From contig NZ_AP018686.1 of NCBI RefSeq assembly GCF_002218045.2, positions 186,001-250,000 on the forward strand: 64,000 nt of DNA. The letters run 5' to 3'. Positions within the stretch are counted from its first letter, which is position 1. Each line of letters starts with the position of its first letter. The position numbers were made by a program, and so were the translations under genes. This stretch comes from Vibrio rumoiensis (lineage in GTDB: Bacteria; Pseudomonadota; Gammaproteobacteria; Enterobacterales; Vibrionaceae). Below the pieces are notes generated by a model, which saw only the letters and a program-made list of their open reading frames with translations, had not been told where the DNA came from and did no database searches. Shown here in pieces: positions 32,746 to 40,961 of this stretch.

Positions 32746-34122
32746 TTAATCGCTACTCGCTTTAGGCTGCGTCATACGCAAGCTACTGACAATCGCGGCG
32801 ATGGTGGCAAAACTCGCGGCGAGAATCAACGAAGCATGCGTACCGTTATCGTGGAACATATTAAACATTAATGCCACTAACGCCGCGCCAGTACTTTGAC
32901 CAAATAATCGCGCCGTCCCTAACATGCCACTGGCACCGCCACTGCGATTACGTGGCGCGGATGAAATAATGGTGTGGTTATTCGGCGATTGGAATAAACC
33001 AAAGCCCGCACCACATAAAATCATCGGCCAAATAATATTAATATCAGCCGGATTTTGCGGCAACATGACGAGAGCAAACAGCCCCGTCGCCATAATGGCC
33101 ATCCCGATCCCACCAAGTAAGCCTGCATGAAAACGTTCAATTAAGTACCCAGCAACAGGTGCCATGACCATAGTCGCGAGCGGCCAAGGGGTGAGCAGTA
33201 GTCCGGTTTCCACTTCGGTGCGACCGAGAACTGACTGCAAGAAAAAAGGCAATGAAACCATCGCAAGCATCTGAGCGCAGAATGAGCAGATTGAGGTGCA
33301 CATAGAAAGTGAAAAAATCGGGATTCTAAGCAAATCAATCGGCAGTAACGGTACCGCCAACGTTAACTGGCGACGAACAAAGAAAAAGCCAATAACCGCC
33401 ACCGCCACTAATTCAGCGCTGATCAAGGTGATGGATTGGCCTTGTGAAAAGCCGCTAATTGCTGAAATTAACAAACCAAATGTCAGCGCATTCATGATAG
33501 CGCTTGGAATATCGAAGCGTTGACCGGCTGACTTTTCTTGATTCGCGGGTAAGAATTTAAATGCCAGAATGAGCGCAATGATCCCAATGGGTACGTTGAC
33601 TAAAAATAGCCACTTCCATGAAGCCACGGCAAGGATGGCCGCCGCCACCGTGGGGCCCGCAGCAGCAGAGACGGCCACTATGAATGAGTTAATTCCCATC
33701 CCTCGGCCTAAAAAGCGTTTCGGATAAATTAGCCGAATCAGAGCGGTATTGACGCTCATTAATGCCGCGCCACCAAACCCTTGCAATACACGAGCAAAGG
33801 TCAGCATTTCGAGTGAAGTTGAAAGGGCACAAAAGAGAGACGTACAACAGAATATGCCTAAACCGACTTGATAAACGCGTCGATATCCCACCAGATCGCC
33901 AATAAAAGACATCGATAAAAGCGAGATGATAATCGCGATTTGGTAGGCATTCACTACCCAAATCGACTCCGCAGGGCTGGCATTAAGATCGCTAGCAATA
34001 GTGGGCAGCGCAACATTGGCAATCGCCCCATCTAATACCGCCATGGTAATACCAAAAGCAATAGTGAGAATAGCCCCTAATCGTTGTGGATTGGGTAAAC
34101 CATCGGTCATTGAATTATTCAT
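32746..34122 (-). CDS. MFS drug-type efflux transporter (DHA2-like)
   Basis: This 458-residue integral membrane protein of the major facilitator superfamily starts MNNSMTDGLPN and has many hydrophobic helices. The region GITMAVLDGAIANVALPTIA in helix 1 is the DHA2/EmrB-type motif, followed by SFIGDLVGYRRVYQVG (motif A) and the GGAALMSVNTALIR segment. Such proteins usually export cationic drugs or dyes by proton antiport; the actual substrate cannot be told. It is convergent with the nitrate operon and has no regulator gene beside it. Confidence 0.85.
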   Translation of the reverse strand: MNNSMTDGLPNPQRLGAILTIAFGITMAVLDGAIANVALPTIASDLNASPAESIWVVNAYQIAIIISLLSMSFIGDLVGYRRVYQVGLGIFCCTSLFCALSTSLEMLTFARVLQGFGGAALMSVNTALIRLIYPKRFLGRGMGINSFIVAVSAAAGPTVAAAILAVASWKWLFLVNVPIGIIALILAFKFLPANQEKSAGQRFDIPSAIMNALTFGLLISAISGFSQGQSITLISAELVAVAVIGFFFVRRQLTLAVPLLPIDLLRIPIFSLSMCTSICSFCAQMLAMVSLPFFLQSVLGRTEVETGLLLTPWPLATMVMAPVAGYLIERFHAGLLGGIGMAIMATGLFALVMLPQNPADINIIWPMILCGAGFGLFQSPNNHTIISSAPRNRSGGASGMLGTARLFGQSTGAALVALMFNMFHDNGTHASLILAASFATIAAIVSSLRMTQPKASSD

Positions 34123-34279
34123 TTTTTAAGACACAACATGAAAGGAAGTTAAGAAATATCTTGTAACATAGAAGCGGTCATTCTACGAGTAATAAATCGA
34201 CCACAATAACGGAGTGGTGATGGTTAAAATAATAGCCTATCTATATGAAGTTAATGATATTTATTATTTACTTTAATTT

Positions 34280-35164
34280 GTGGTGACAGGCTTGAGTGCA
34301 GTGAGTGATGAGGTTTTTAGGTTGCTGAAAAAAGCGCGTCACGTTAGGCTGTCGACAAAATTATTGCAAGATCAAGAGGTTGATGTGGTAACGCAATATC
34401 AAGTGTATTTACGTTTAATTTTAATCTGGTTAGGGCTCGCCCTTTTACCGAGTGTTTTATTGTTAACGGATCAGCAAGTTTTCCCTTGGCTTGATCTGTC
34501 TCATTGGCCCGCAACATTACTGTACTATTTAACATCGACCGGAACCTCACCCTATGCGATTGTAACGGTGTTGGTGTTTTGGGCGCTTAGCTTTAAGTTT
34601 ATGAATAAGGTTCATTGGCAGAAAATGGTATTGGCGACACTGTTTGGTTTAACGGTGAGTTTTACGCTGAATCATGGCCTTAAATCGCACTTTGAAGAGC
34701 CAAGGCCGAACTTTACATGGTTGAGTCAGCAAGCCGATTCCCCGATTGATTTAGCGACGTTTTATCAGCAAAAAAGCAAGGAACGTCGAGCCGATGTCAA
34801 AGCGGCTTTGCACCAGTATCAAGATGAATCCAATTCACAACAGCTCCATACTGTTCCACCAATGAATGTGTCGAAAAGCTTACAACATCATTGGGCCCAT
34901 GAAGTGGGTTATGCCTTTCCATCGGGTCATACTATTTTTGCCATTACGCTGGTGCTAACCGCAAGCTACTTCTTGCTCCTTTCTGGCGCGACGAGTTTGA
35001 ATATTATTGTATTTCTATGGGGCCTAGGTATGGGGACCAGCCGCATATTATTAGGTATGCACTGGCCACAAGATGTTCTCGCTTCAACCTGCCTTGCTGC
35101 CATCATTAGTGCGTTCAGCATTGTGATTATTGAGAAGCTTTGGGTGAGGTTTAAAGCTAAGTAG
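34280..35164 (+). CDS. PAP2 family phosphatase (PgpB-like)
   Basis: This membrane protein of up to 294 residues has all three lipid phosphatase motifs: KSHFEEPRP (C1), PSGH (C2, around residue 215) and SRILLGMHWPQD (C3). It has about six membrane helices and the long periplasmic loop seen in PgpB, which dephosphorylates phosphatidylglycerol phosphate and undecaprenyl pyrophosphate. The frame opens with GTG-GTG at 34280; a shorter start is possible (for example TTG at 34322), because the first 35 residues are hydrophilic and no good ribosome binding site was found. Confidence 0.82.
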   Translation: MVTGLSAVSDEVFRLLKKARHVRLSTKLLQDQEVDVVTQYQVYLRLILIWLGLALLPSVLLLTDQQVFPWLDLSHWPATLLYYLTSTGTSPYAIVTVLVFWALSFKFMNKVHWQKMVLATLFGLTVSFTLNHGLKSHFEEPRPNFTWLSQQADSPIDLATFYQQKSKERRADVKAALHQYQDESNSQQLHTVPPMNVSKSLQHHWAHEVGYAFPSGHTIFAITLVLTASYFLLLSGATSLNIIVFLWGLGMGTSRILLGMHWPQDVLASTCLAAIISAFSIVIIEKLWVRFKAK

Positions 35165-35270
35165 TGACTTGGAGTCAGGGCTTATTTACTTGAACCTTAA
35201 CTTCTACTTGTGCCGAACTGACGGCTTTCGTTACACTGCTGATTGCATTCAAATATTAGGAAAACTGTAC

Positions 35271-35654
35271 ATGAAAAAGTTAATTCCGTTTATCGCCTTA
35301 TTACTTACCGCTAATGTGTATGCTTCTGGGGGTGACCTGAAAGCGACGATGAAAGAAATGAAAATTGAATTCAATCACGCCGCCAAAGCACAGAATATTG
35401 ATGAAATGAAAGCGCCCGTTGAAAAGCTGACGGCGTTAGTTAATCAAGCCAAGCAAGGCACTTACTCACCAGAAAAACAACAATTGTACTTGGAAGGTTT
35501 TAATAAATTGACCACGACATTAGATAGCGTCGAAACGCATCTTGATGCGGGTGAATTTGAGCAAGCAAAAGAAGAGCTACGCCAAGTTGATGATCTTCGT
35601 GTTGAATATCATGACAAGCGTAATCCAAGTATTTGGAGTAAGTTGTTCGGTTAA
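35271..35654 (+). CDS. cybC: Cytochrome b562 family protein
   Basis: From the ATG at 35271 the product is 127 residues with a signal peptide (MKKLIPFIALLLTANVYA). The mature part is a four-helix bundle like CybC: an early Met (KATMKEMKIEF) and a C-terminal His (LRVEYHDKRN) match the Met/His heme ligands of E. coli cytochrome b562. It is a periplasmic electron carrier of unknown partner. A 34-codon in-frame upstream extension (35169) is not expected to be translated because it precedes the signal peptide. Confidence 0.85.
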   Translation: MKKLIPFIALLLTANVYASGGDLKATMKEMKIEFNHAAKAQNIDEMKAPVEKLTALVNQAKQGTYSPEKQQLYLEGFNKLTTTLDSVETHLDAGEFEQAKEELRQVDDLRVEYHDKRNPSIWSKLFG

Positions 35655-35672
35655 AAATGAATAAAACTGGGT

Positions 35673-35702
35673 TAGATCTTCTTTTGCTAGAGTGGAAGAT
35701 CT
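35673..35702 (+). terminator. Hairpin after cybC
   Basis: AGATCTTC and GAAGATCT form a perfect 8-bp stem soon after the cybC stop. There is no T-run directly downstream, so it is a weak or Rho-assisted terminator candidate. Confidence 0.4.
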
Positions 35703-35790
35703 GACTCGGGTTGTTGATCTATCTATTCATCGAAATAAAGCTTTATCTAGTTTGCCTCCAAAGTGGTTCGGCGTAACCAACCCCATCCAA

Positions 35791-35843
35791 CTTCCCCTTA
35801 TATCGACTTCTACTGCCAAGTGACATTATCTACCAAGGGGAAG
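35791..35843. repeat. Inverted repeat 1 (9-bp arms)
   Basis: CTTCCCCTT (35791-35799) is exactly complementary to AAGGGGAAG (35835-35843), with a 35-base loop. It resembles the second repeat 190 bases downstream in arm length, spacing and purine/pyrimidine bias. Confidence 0.6.
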
Positions 35844-36030
35844 AGCTGTTCTTTGTCGCTTTTACTCTCATGTTTACTATGGTTAATTGAATGCTGTAAG
35901 CGACTTAAGTCGTCATGACAGTGGAACCTAAGCAGATCAGGAATAGGTTTATCTAGTGCTGAATGTTGGAAACTTGAAGCTGGTACATCTTAAATATATG
36001 CGGAGAAACAACAAGCGATCACCAATAACT

Positions 36031-36085
36031 CCCTCCCTTTACCAATGAAAAATACTTGGTATCAAGATTGACAGCCAAGGGAGGG
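36031..36085. repeat. Inverted repeat 2 (9-bp arms) with inner hairpin
   Basis: CCCTCCCTT (36031-36039) is exactly complementary to AAGGGAGGG (36077-36085), with a 37-base loop. An inner ACCAA...TTGGT pair (36041-36060) adds a second hairpin, and a further G-rich run follows the right arm. Confidence 0.6.
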
Positions 36086-36399
36086 CGGGGGAGGGTTGAT
36101 GTGAGTGACTTATTTATGCCCCGAAATGATTTACGGTTCGAAGTTTGAGTTTATTTTCTTTATGTAAATTTGAGATACCAGTAGTAATTTGGAGTGAATT
36201 TCTAGCTAGTAAGGTTAAGGGGATCTGTTCCTCCCTACTTTGGTCCCCCTATTTTATTGATTACTGATGTTTATATAACTTTTAACGTCGTAGTCAGCAC
36301 GTATCTCAAACGATATAAATAGTTGTGAGATAGGTCGTTGTACGTACGCTTGTATGTGCATATAGTGGTCTAAGTGATTGTTCAGGGGAAGGATGAAAA

Positions 36400-38880
36400 A
36401 TGTTAGATTTTAGTCGGTTAGGTGGAACTAATCCTGTTGATAGCTCTTACAACCCACGAGAGATATTTCAGGCCCTTCCTAAGGTTAGTGGGAAATTTCA
36501 GTATCCACGTGATGTTCAAAGTCAAGTTTGGACGAAGTGGTATGAAAGAAGGGATACGAATAACTTAGTGATCAAAATGAATACTGGCGGTGGTAAAACG
36601 TCAGTAGGTTTACTAGTGCTAAAAAGTTGTTTAAATGAAAAGAAAGGCCCTGCGGTTTATGTTGTGCCAGATAACTACCTTGTTGATCAAGTCGTATTGG
36701 AAGCCAAAGAGCTTGGTATTGAAACAACGAAAAATCCGCATGACCCGAGATATCTATCTGGGAATAGCATACTAGTTATCAATATACATAAGCTTGTTAA
36801 TGGTCGCTCTGTTTTTGGTGTTGATGATGAGGGAATTAAAGTACCTATTGGAAGCATTATTGTTGACGATGCTCATGCGTGTTTAGATACAGTTGATCAG
36901 CAATTTACGATGGAAATCCCTTCTACTTCTCGGCTATATGATGAGCTGCGTTCTATTTTTGACAGTGTACTAGAAAAGCAAAGTCATGCTAAATACCATG
37001 AGATTTTGAGTGGCGACTCTAGTGCATTCTTACAAGTGCCGTTCTGGAGTTGGCAAAAGCAACAAGCACTAGTAACACAGACACTTGTTAAATACAAAAG
37101 CGAGCGTGACATAGAGTTTTCATACCCGTTACTTAAGAATCATCTTCAGCTAGCAAACTGCGTATTTAGTGCAAGTAAAGTTGAGATATCTCCTCACTTT
37201 ATTCCTATTTCAGTGATACCTGCATTGGGGCAAGCAACTCGTAAAATATTTATGACTGCAACACTTGCAGACGATAGCATTCTCTCTACTCACTTCGGCG
37301 TGAACCCTAGTAAACTATCTAATCCGATAACTCCAGACAGTGCTGGAGATGTCGGTGATCGCATGATCTTACTACCTCAAGTTATTAACCCTAAGATAAC
37401 AGACGAAGATATCCAACAGTTATGCAAAAATGTTTCAAAAAAACATAATGTTGTAATTATAACGCCGTCGACATATCGAACTCAACAATGGGAAGGTTTA
37501 GCTGATCTCACATTGAACTCAAGTAATATTAGTGAAGGTGTTGCTCGTTTGAAAACTCAACACGTGGGTTTAGTGGTATTGAATAACCGATATGATGGTA
37601 TTGATCTACCCCAAACAGCATGTAGGCTCTTAGTTATCGATGGTCTACCAGATGCAAGAAACTTGATTGATCGAGTCAAGCAGTCCTCACTGATGTCGAG
37701 TAACTATGACAATGTAGAAAAGATTCAGCGGATCGAACAAGGCATGGGGCGTGGTGTTCGTTCTAGTGATGACTACTGTGTGGTTTTGCTAGCAGGGAAG
37801 GGGCTGACAAGCACTATTTATACAGATAATGCTATTGATAACTTTTCACCAGCTACTCGTGCGCAAATGAACATATCGGAAAGTATAGCAGGGCAAGTAG
37901 CGGATAAACCAATTGCAGAGCTAGAACAGTTGATGGACTACTGTTTACTACAAGATCCACAGTGGGTTGGGTACAGTAAAGGGCAACTAGCTCAGTTGAC
38001 TTATCGCGAGCGAACTGAAAGTAAATCAATTAAGCTCTCACTTTATGATGCTTATTTAGCTGCTACTCGCGGTGATGTAAATGGCGCATGTAGAATCATT
38101 GAAGCTACCGCGAATGCTTGTGACAATAACGCTTTAAAAGGATATCTAAAACAAGTATTGGCTGAATATACAAACATAAATGACGAAACCCAGGCTCAGC
38201 TGATACTTCTTAATGCAAATACTTATAATCAAAGACTTTTAAAACCATTGTCTGGACTTAGCTATACTAAAGTGAATGATTTAACCCAAGAGCAGGCAGA
38301 GCAATGCTCAAGTTATTTGAGTGGTAAGTTTTTGATAAAAAACAAGATGATTATTGCTGCAAATGCTGTTATTGACGACTTATATTTCAAACCTAAGTCA
38401 GCAAATAAATTTGAAGCTGCGATGGATAATTTAGCAAAAATGTTAGGTTTCAATAGTCAACGACCAGAACTAGCTTATAACAAAGGACCCGATAATCTTT
38501 GGTCTATTGGAAATCAGCAATATCTGGTTATTGAGTGTAAAAACGAAGCAACCTCAGACACTATTAATAAGAGCTACTGTAACCAGCTAAATGGTTCTTC
38601 TACTTGGTTTGAAAACCAGTATGACTTCACAAGTCAGCATACACCAATAATGGTTCACCCTTCAGTGAAATTTGAATACGCATCTTCACCTAAGCCGACA
38701 ATTCGTATTATTAATGAACAAAAGTTGCAAGAACTTCGTCATAATACGCTTAGCTTTTTTGAATCTATCTCTACTAATAATGAGCTCAATAATGTCGATG
38801 CAATACGTGAGAAATTAGCAACGTACAAGCTTCGAGGACAAGATATAGAAGAGCACTATACAGTACCTTTTAAAGCATAA
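36400..38880 (+). CDS. SF2 helicase fused to PD-(D/E)XK nuclease (candidate defence protein)
   Basis: This 826-residue protein is not assigned to a named system. Helicase motifs in order: Walker A MNTGGGKTS (60-68), VDDAHA box (155-160), motif III MTATL (285-289), motif V NRYDGIDLP (396-404) and motif VI QGMGRGVRS (447-455). The DDAH box and the motif V-VI spacing resemble XPD/DinG helicases, but no Fe-S cysteine cluster is seen. The C-terminus has GPDNLW (Asp 698) followed by YLVIECKN (Glu 712, Lys 714), a PD-(D/E)XK nuclease core. Residues 500-680 are helical with no known domain. It is a single gene between long spacers with its own terminator, a setting common for lone anti-phage genes; function is inferred, not shown. 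Confidence 0.75.
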   Translation: MLDFSRLGGTNPVDSSYNPREIFQALPKVSGKFQYPRDVQSQVWTKWYERRDTNNLVIKMNTGGGKTSVGLLVLKSCLNEKKGPAVYVVPDNYLVDQVVLEAKELGIETTKNPHDPRYLSGNSILVINIHKLVNGRSVFGVDDEGIKVPIGSIIVDDAHACLDTVDQQFTMEIPSTSRLYDELRSIFDSVLEKQSHAKYHEILSGDSSAFLQVPFWSWQKQQALVTQTLVKYKSERDIEFSYPLLKNHLQLANCVFSASKVEISPHFIPISVIPALGQATRKIFMTATLADDSILSTHFGVNPSKLSNPITPDSAGDVGDRMILLPQVINPKITDEDIQQLCKNVSKKHNVVIITPSTYRTQQWEGLADLTLNSSNISEGVARLKTQHVGLVVLNNRYDGIDLPQTACRLLVIDGLPDARNLIDRVKQSSLMSSNYDNVEKIQRIEQGMGRGVRSSDDYCVVLLAGKGLTSTIYTDNAIDNFSPATRAQMNISESIAGQVADKPIAELEQLMDYCLLQDPQWVGYSKGQLAQLTYRERTESKSIKLSLYDAYLAATRGDVNGACRIIEATANACDNNALKGYLKQVLAEYTNINDETQAQLILLNANTYNQRLLKPLSGLSYTKVNDLTQEQAEQCSSYLSGKFLIKNKMIIAANAVIDDLYFKPKSANKFEAAMDNLAKMLGFNSQRPELAYNKGPDNLWSIGNQQYLVIECKNEATSDTINKSYCNQLNGSSTWFENQYDFTSQHTPIMVHPSVKFEYASSPKPTIRIINEQKLQELRHNTLSFFESISTNNELNNVDAIREKLATYKLRGQDIEEHYTVPFKA

Positions 38881-38894
38881 CTACGGTGATTATT

Positions 38895-38918
38895 AAGGGA
38901 GCAATAGCTCCCCTTTTT
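38895..38918 (+). terminator. Terminator of the helicase-nuclease gene
   Basis: GGGAGC-AATA-GCTCCC followed by CTTTTT, 17 bases after the stop codon: a compact Rho-independent terminator. It shows that the gene is a single-cistron unit. Confidence 0.9.
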
Positions 38919-39136
38919 GTGTTAGTAGTCAGCCATTTGAATCAAAAGAGGTAGGTAAATGGACTGAGCTTCACCAACGGCTTTCGATGACAAGTTTAGT
39001 GATTTGCCATACCTATTAATTAATTGCTAATGTTCTATTTCCAAAACACATTTCTGTCCAAATCCCAGTTTCAACTTTTAGTATTTGCCAGAAAAAGTCA
39101 TATTACCCCCTAATCCCAACCTATCGCTTCACAACA
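38919..39136. other. Spacer between helicase-nuclease and bat operon ends
   Basis: AT-rich, no supported gene. A short frame at 39085 overlaps the bat-operon terminator and the end of batD and is judged spurious. No repeats or RNA signals were recognised. Confidence 0.4.
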
Positions 39137-39178
39137 AAAAACACCCCATTGATCAAATATCAATGGGGTGTTTTGTTT
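39137..39178 (-). terminator. Terminator of the moxR-bat operon
   Basis: AAAACACCCCATTGAT and ATCAATGGGGTGTTTT pair perfectly over 16 bases around CAAAT. With A and T runs on both sides it can work in both directions. It sits just past the batD stop. Confidence 0.92.
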
Positions 39179-39191
39179 TGGCTTTTGTTAG

Positions 39192-40961
39192 TTATAGCTT
39201 GGCAATAGTTTCTTCTTTATTGCTTTTGGTTTTCCTACTTTGCTTTTCTGCTTGCTTGATGAGTTTCAGCAAGGTTTGAATATCGTAATCTTGCTGCTGA
39301 GGGCCGTATAAACTTGCCATCAATCCGTTGATCTCTGACTGGATACTGTGTTTGAGATCGTCGGTTATATTTGAATGCTGAGCTTGCCACTGAGCAAAAG
39401 CACTTTGAATTTTTGCCCCATCTTTGGATTTAACCGCCTCACTGAAGTTGTTTGATTGTGCTTTAATTGGCGTAGTTTCCTCAGTGGGTGTTTGAGGCTG
39501 TTTACGCTTTTGTTGTATCAATAATGCGAGTGTTATAAACCATAAAACCGCAAATAGGGCAGTCGTGTATGGCCAAAAACTTGCGTTAGTACTATTAGAT
39601 TCTGGTGCGACTTGAGGCTCAGCTGTTTTATCACTTTTGGCTGTGTTAGTGGTATTTTCTGGCTGTACGTTTGGCGTTTGTGATGGTTGCGGTGCATTCT
39701 CATCGACTTTCGCTTTTAAAGTCACCCCATTTACTTTGGCGGTTTCTGCTTGGTTGGTTTTTGAGTTCCACCAAGGCACGCTCACCGATGGCAAGGTAAT
39801 GTCGCCAGATTTTTTCGGCATGATCACTTGTTTCAATGTCATGACGGTATTGCCAGATTTATCCTGACCAAATTTCGGCTTTTCGCTGTAAACACGTACG
39901 GATTTTGGGTAGTCAATTTTAATATCAGGCAAGCTTTCTGCGCTCATGTCTTGTACGACTAGGGCGAGAATGCGGGTAATGGGTTGACCAACCGTGGCCT
40001 CTATCGCGGTTGATGAATCGAGCATGTTACCTTCACTGTCTTGCCAAGCTTGTTGCAATGTGAGCGATTGGGTTGGTAGCCATGCGCCTTGATACGAAGT
40101 GGGCTTTTCTTTCACGGTTAAGGTGATCGGGTCTGATTGCACATCGACCGGTACAATGCGTCGGGTACCGGTTGTGCGGCTGATACTAATCACCGAGGCT
40201 TGTAGACGAGTGGGGATCAACTTATGTGTTCCGGATTGTTCGGCGGTTACTCGGTAATCTTGCTCTACCACCGTCGTTTCAATGCCATTAATGATCTTTT
40301 GATATTGGTTAGGCTGGCCTATTGGGTCGATGCTTAAGCCATCACCAGAAGGTGGCGTGAGTTTGGTGTTTTGTAAACCACGTGGGTCGGTCTTCACTAA
40401 TAAGCGAGAAGTGAACGTTGCCATCTCTTTTGGGTATAAAGTGGTTTTTGAAATGCTGTCGTCAAAACTAATTAAGTCACTTTGCTTTGGTGTGCTTGGA
40501 TCGTTGCTGACATGCAAGGTGATAGGGTCGGTTTTGACCCCATTAATGTCAAAGCTTGGAATGATCACTTCGCCCGACTTATTGGTCGCTAGGCTGATGT
40601 TCCATTCACTTCTTAAGGTGACTTTGCCATTAATGCTGTAACGCGATGAGCCAAACTGCACCGAGCCTTGAGTGAAATCTTTATCTAGTGCACTTGGATC
40701 GAAATCTTCTCGATGAGCCGCTCCCATATACGCCACTTGTAGATTAAACACTTCATTGGTGCTTAAGCGGGTTTGTGAGACGGAAGCCGTCGCCTGTATA
40801 TCATTGGCAAATGCACTATGACTTATCGTCAGTGACATTAAAACTGCGCTCAATAGTAGCAACTGTTTATGGTAAGCACGCTTTAGTTTTGAGGTACTTA
40901 GCTGAGACAATAGTTGAGAAAAGATTGAATACATTGTGTTTTCCATTCGTCGAATTACCAT
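39192..40961 (-). CDS. batD: BatD family protein
   Basis: This 589-residue protein has a signal/anchor near the N-terminus (LLLLSAVLMSLTISHSAFA, cleavage about residue 52), BatD-type beta-rich domains (ATASVSQTRLSTNEVFNLQV and later SVPWWNSKTNQ), a Pro/Gln-rich linker, one membrane helix (FWPYTTALFAVLWFITLALL, about 465-485) and a cytoplasmic tail. BatD proteins work with MoxR and BatA/B in an envelope or oxidative-stress role that is poorly defined. The ATG overlaps the batB stop in ATGGTAA, so translation is coupled; M7 or M10 are alternative starts. Confidence 0.88.
   Translation of the reverse strand: MVIRRMENTMYSIFSQLLSQLSTSKLKRAYHKQLLLLSAVLMSLTISHSAFANDIQATASVSQTRLSTNEVFNLQVAYMGAAHREDFDPSALDKDFTQGSVQFGSSRYSINGKVTLRSEWNISLATNKSGEVIIPSFDINGVKTDPITLHVSNDPSTPKQSDLISFDDSISKTTLYPKEMATFTSRLLVKTDPRGLQNTKLTPPSGDGLSIDPIGQPNQYQKIINGIETTVVEQDYRVTAEQSGTHKLIPTRLQASVISISRTTGTRRIVPVDVQSDPITLTVKEKPTSYQGAWLPTQSLTLQQAWQDSEGNMLDSSTAIEATVGQPITRILALVVQDMSAESLPDIKIDYPKSVRVYSEKPKFGQDKSGNTVMTLKQVIMPKKSGDITLPSVSVPWWNSKTNQAETAKVNGVTLKAKVDENAPQPSQTPNVQPENTTNTAKSDKTAEPQVAPESNSTNASFWPYTTALFAVLWFITLALLIQQKRKQPQTPTEETTPIKAQSNNFSEAVKSKDGAKIQSAFAQWQAQHSNITDDLKHSIQSEINGLMASLYGPQQQDYDIQTLLKLIKQAEKQSRKTKSNKEETIAKL

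Larger units (their letters stand above)
35655..36399. other. 745-base spacer before the helicase-nuclease gene
   Basis: No open frame of note is present. The stretch contains the cybC hairpin, two C-rich/G-rich inverted repeats (35791-35843 and 36031-36085) and AT-rich sequence before 36400. No tRNA end or direct-repeat attachment site was found. A promoter for the downstream gene probably lies in 36240-36390. Confidence 0.5.

Noticed and set aside
35791..36085. Integron attC sites or a CRISPR array in the cybC-helicase spacer
   Set aside because: There are no GTTRRRY/RYYYAAC core pairs or short direct repeats with equal spacers; only two inverted repeats of differing sequence.
39085..39279. 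64-codon forward frame beginning at 39085
   Set aside because: It crosses the bidirectional terminator and the end of batD, and has no recognisable features; it is a shadow frame.
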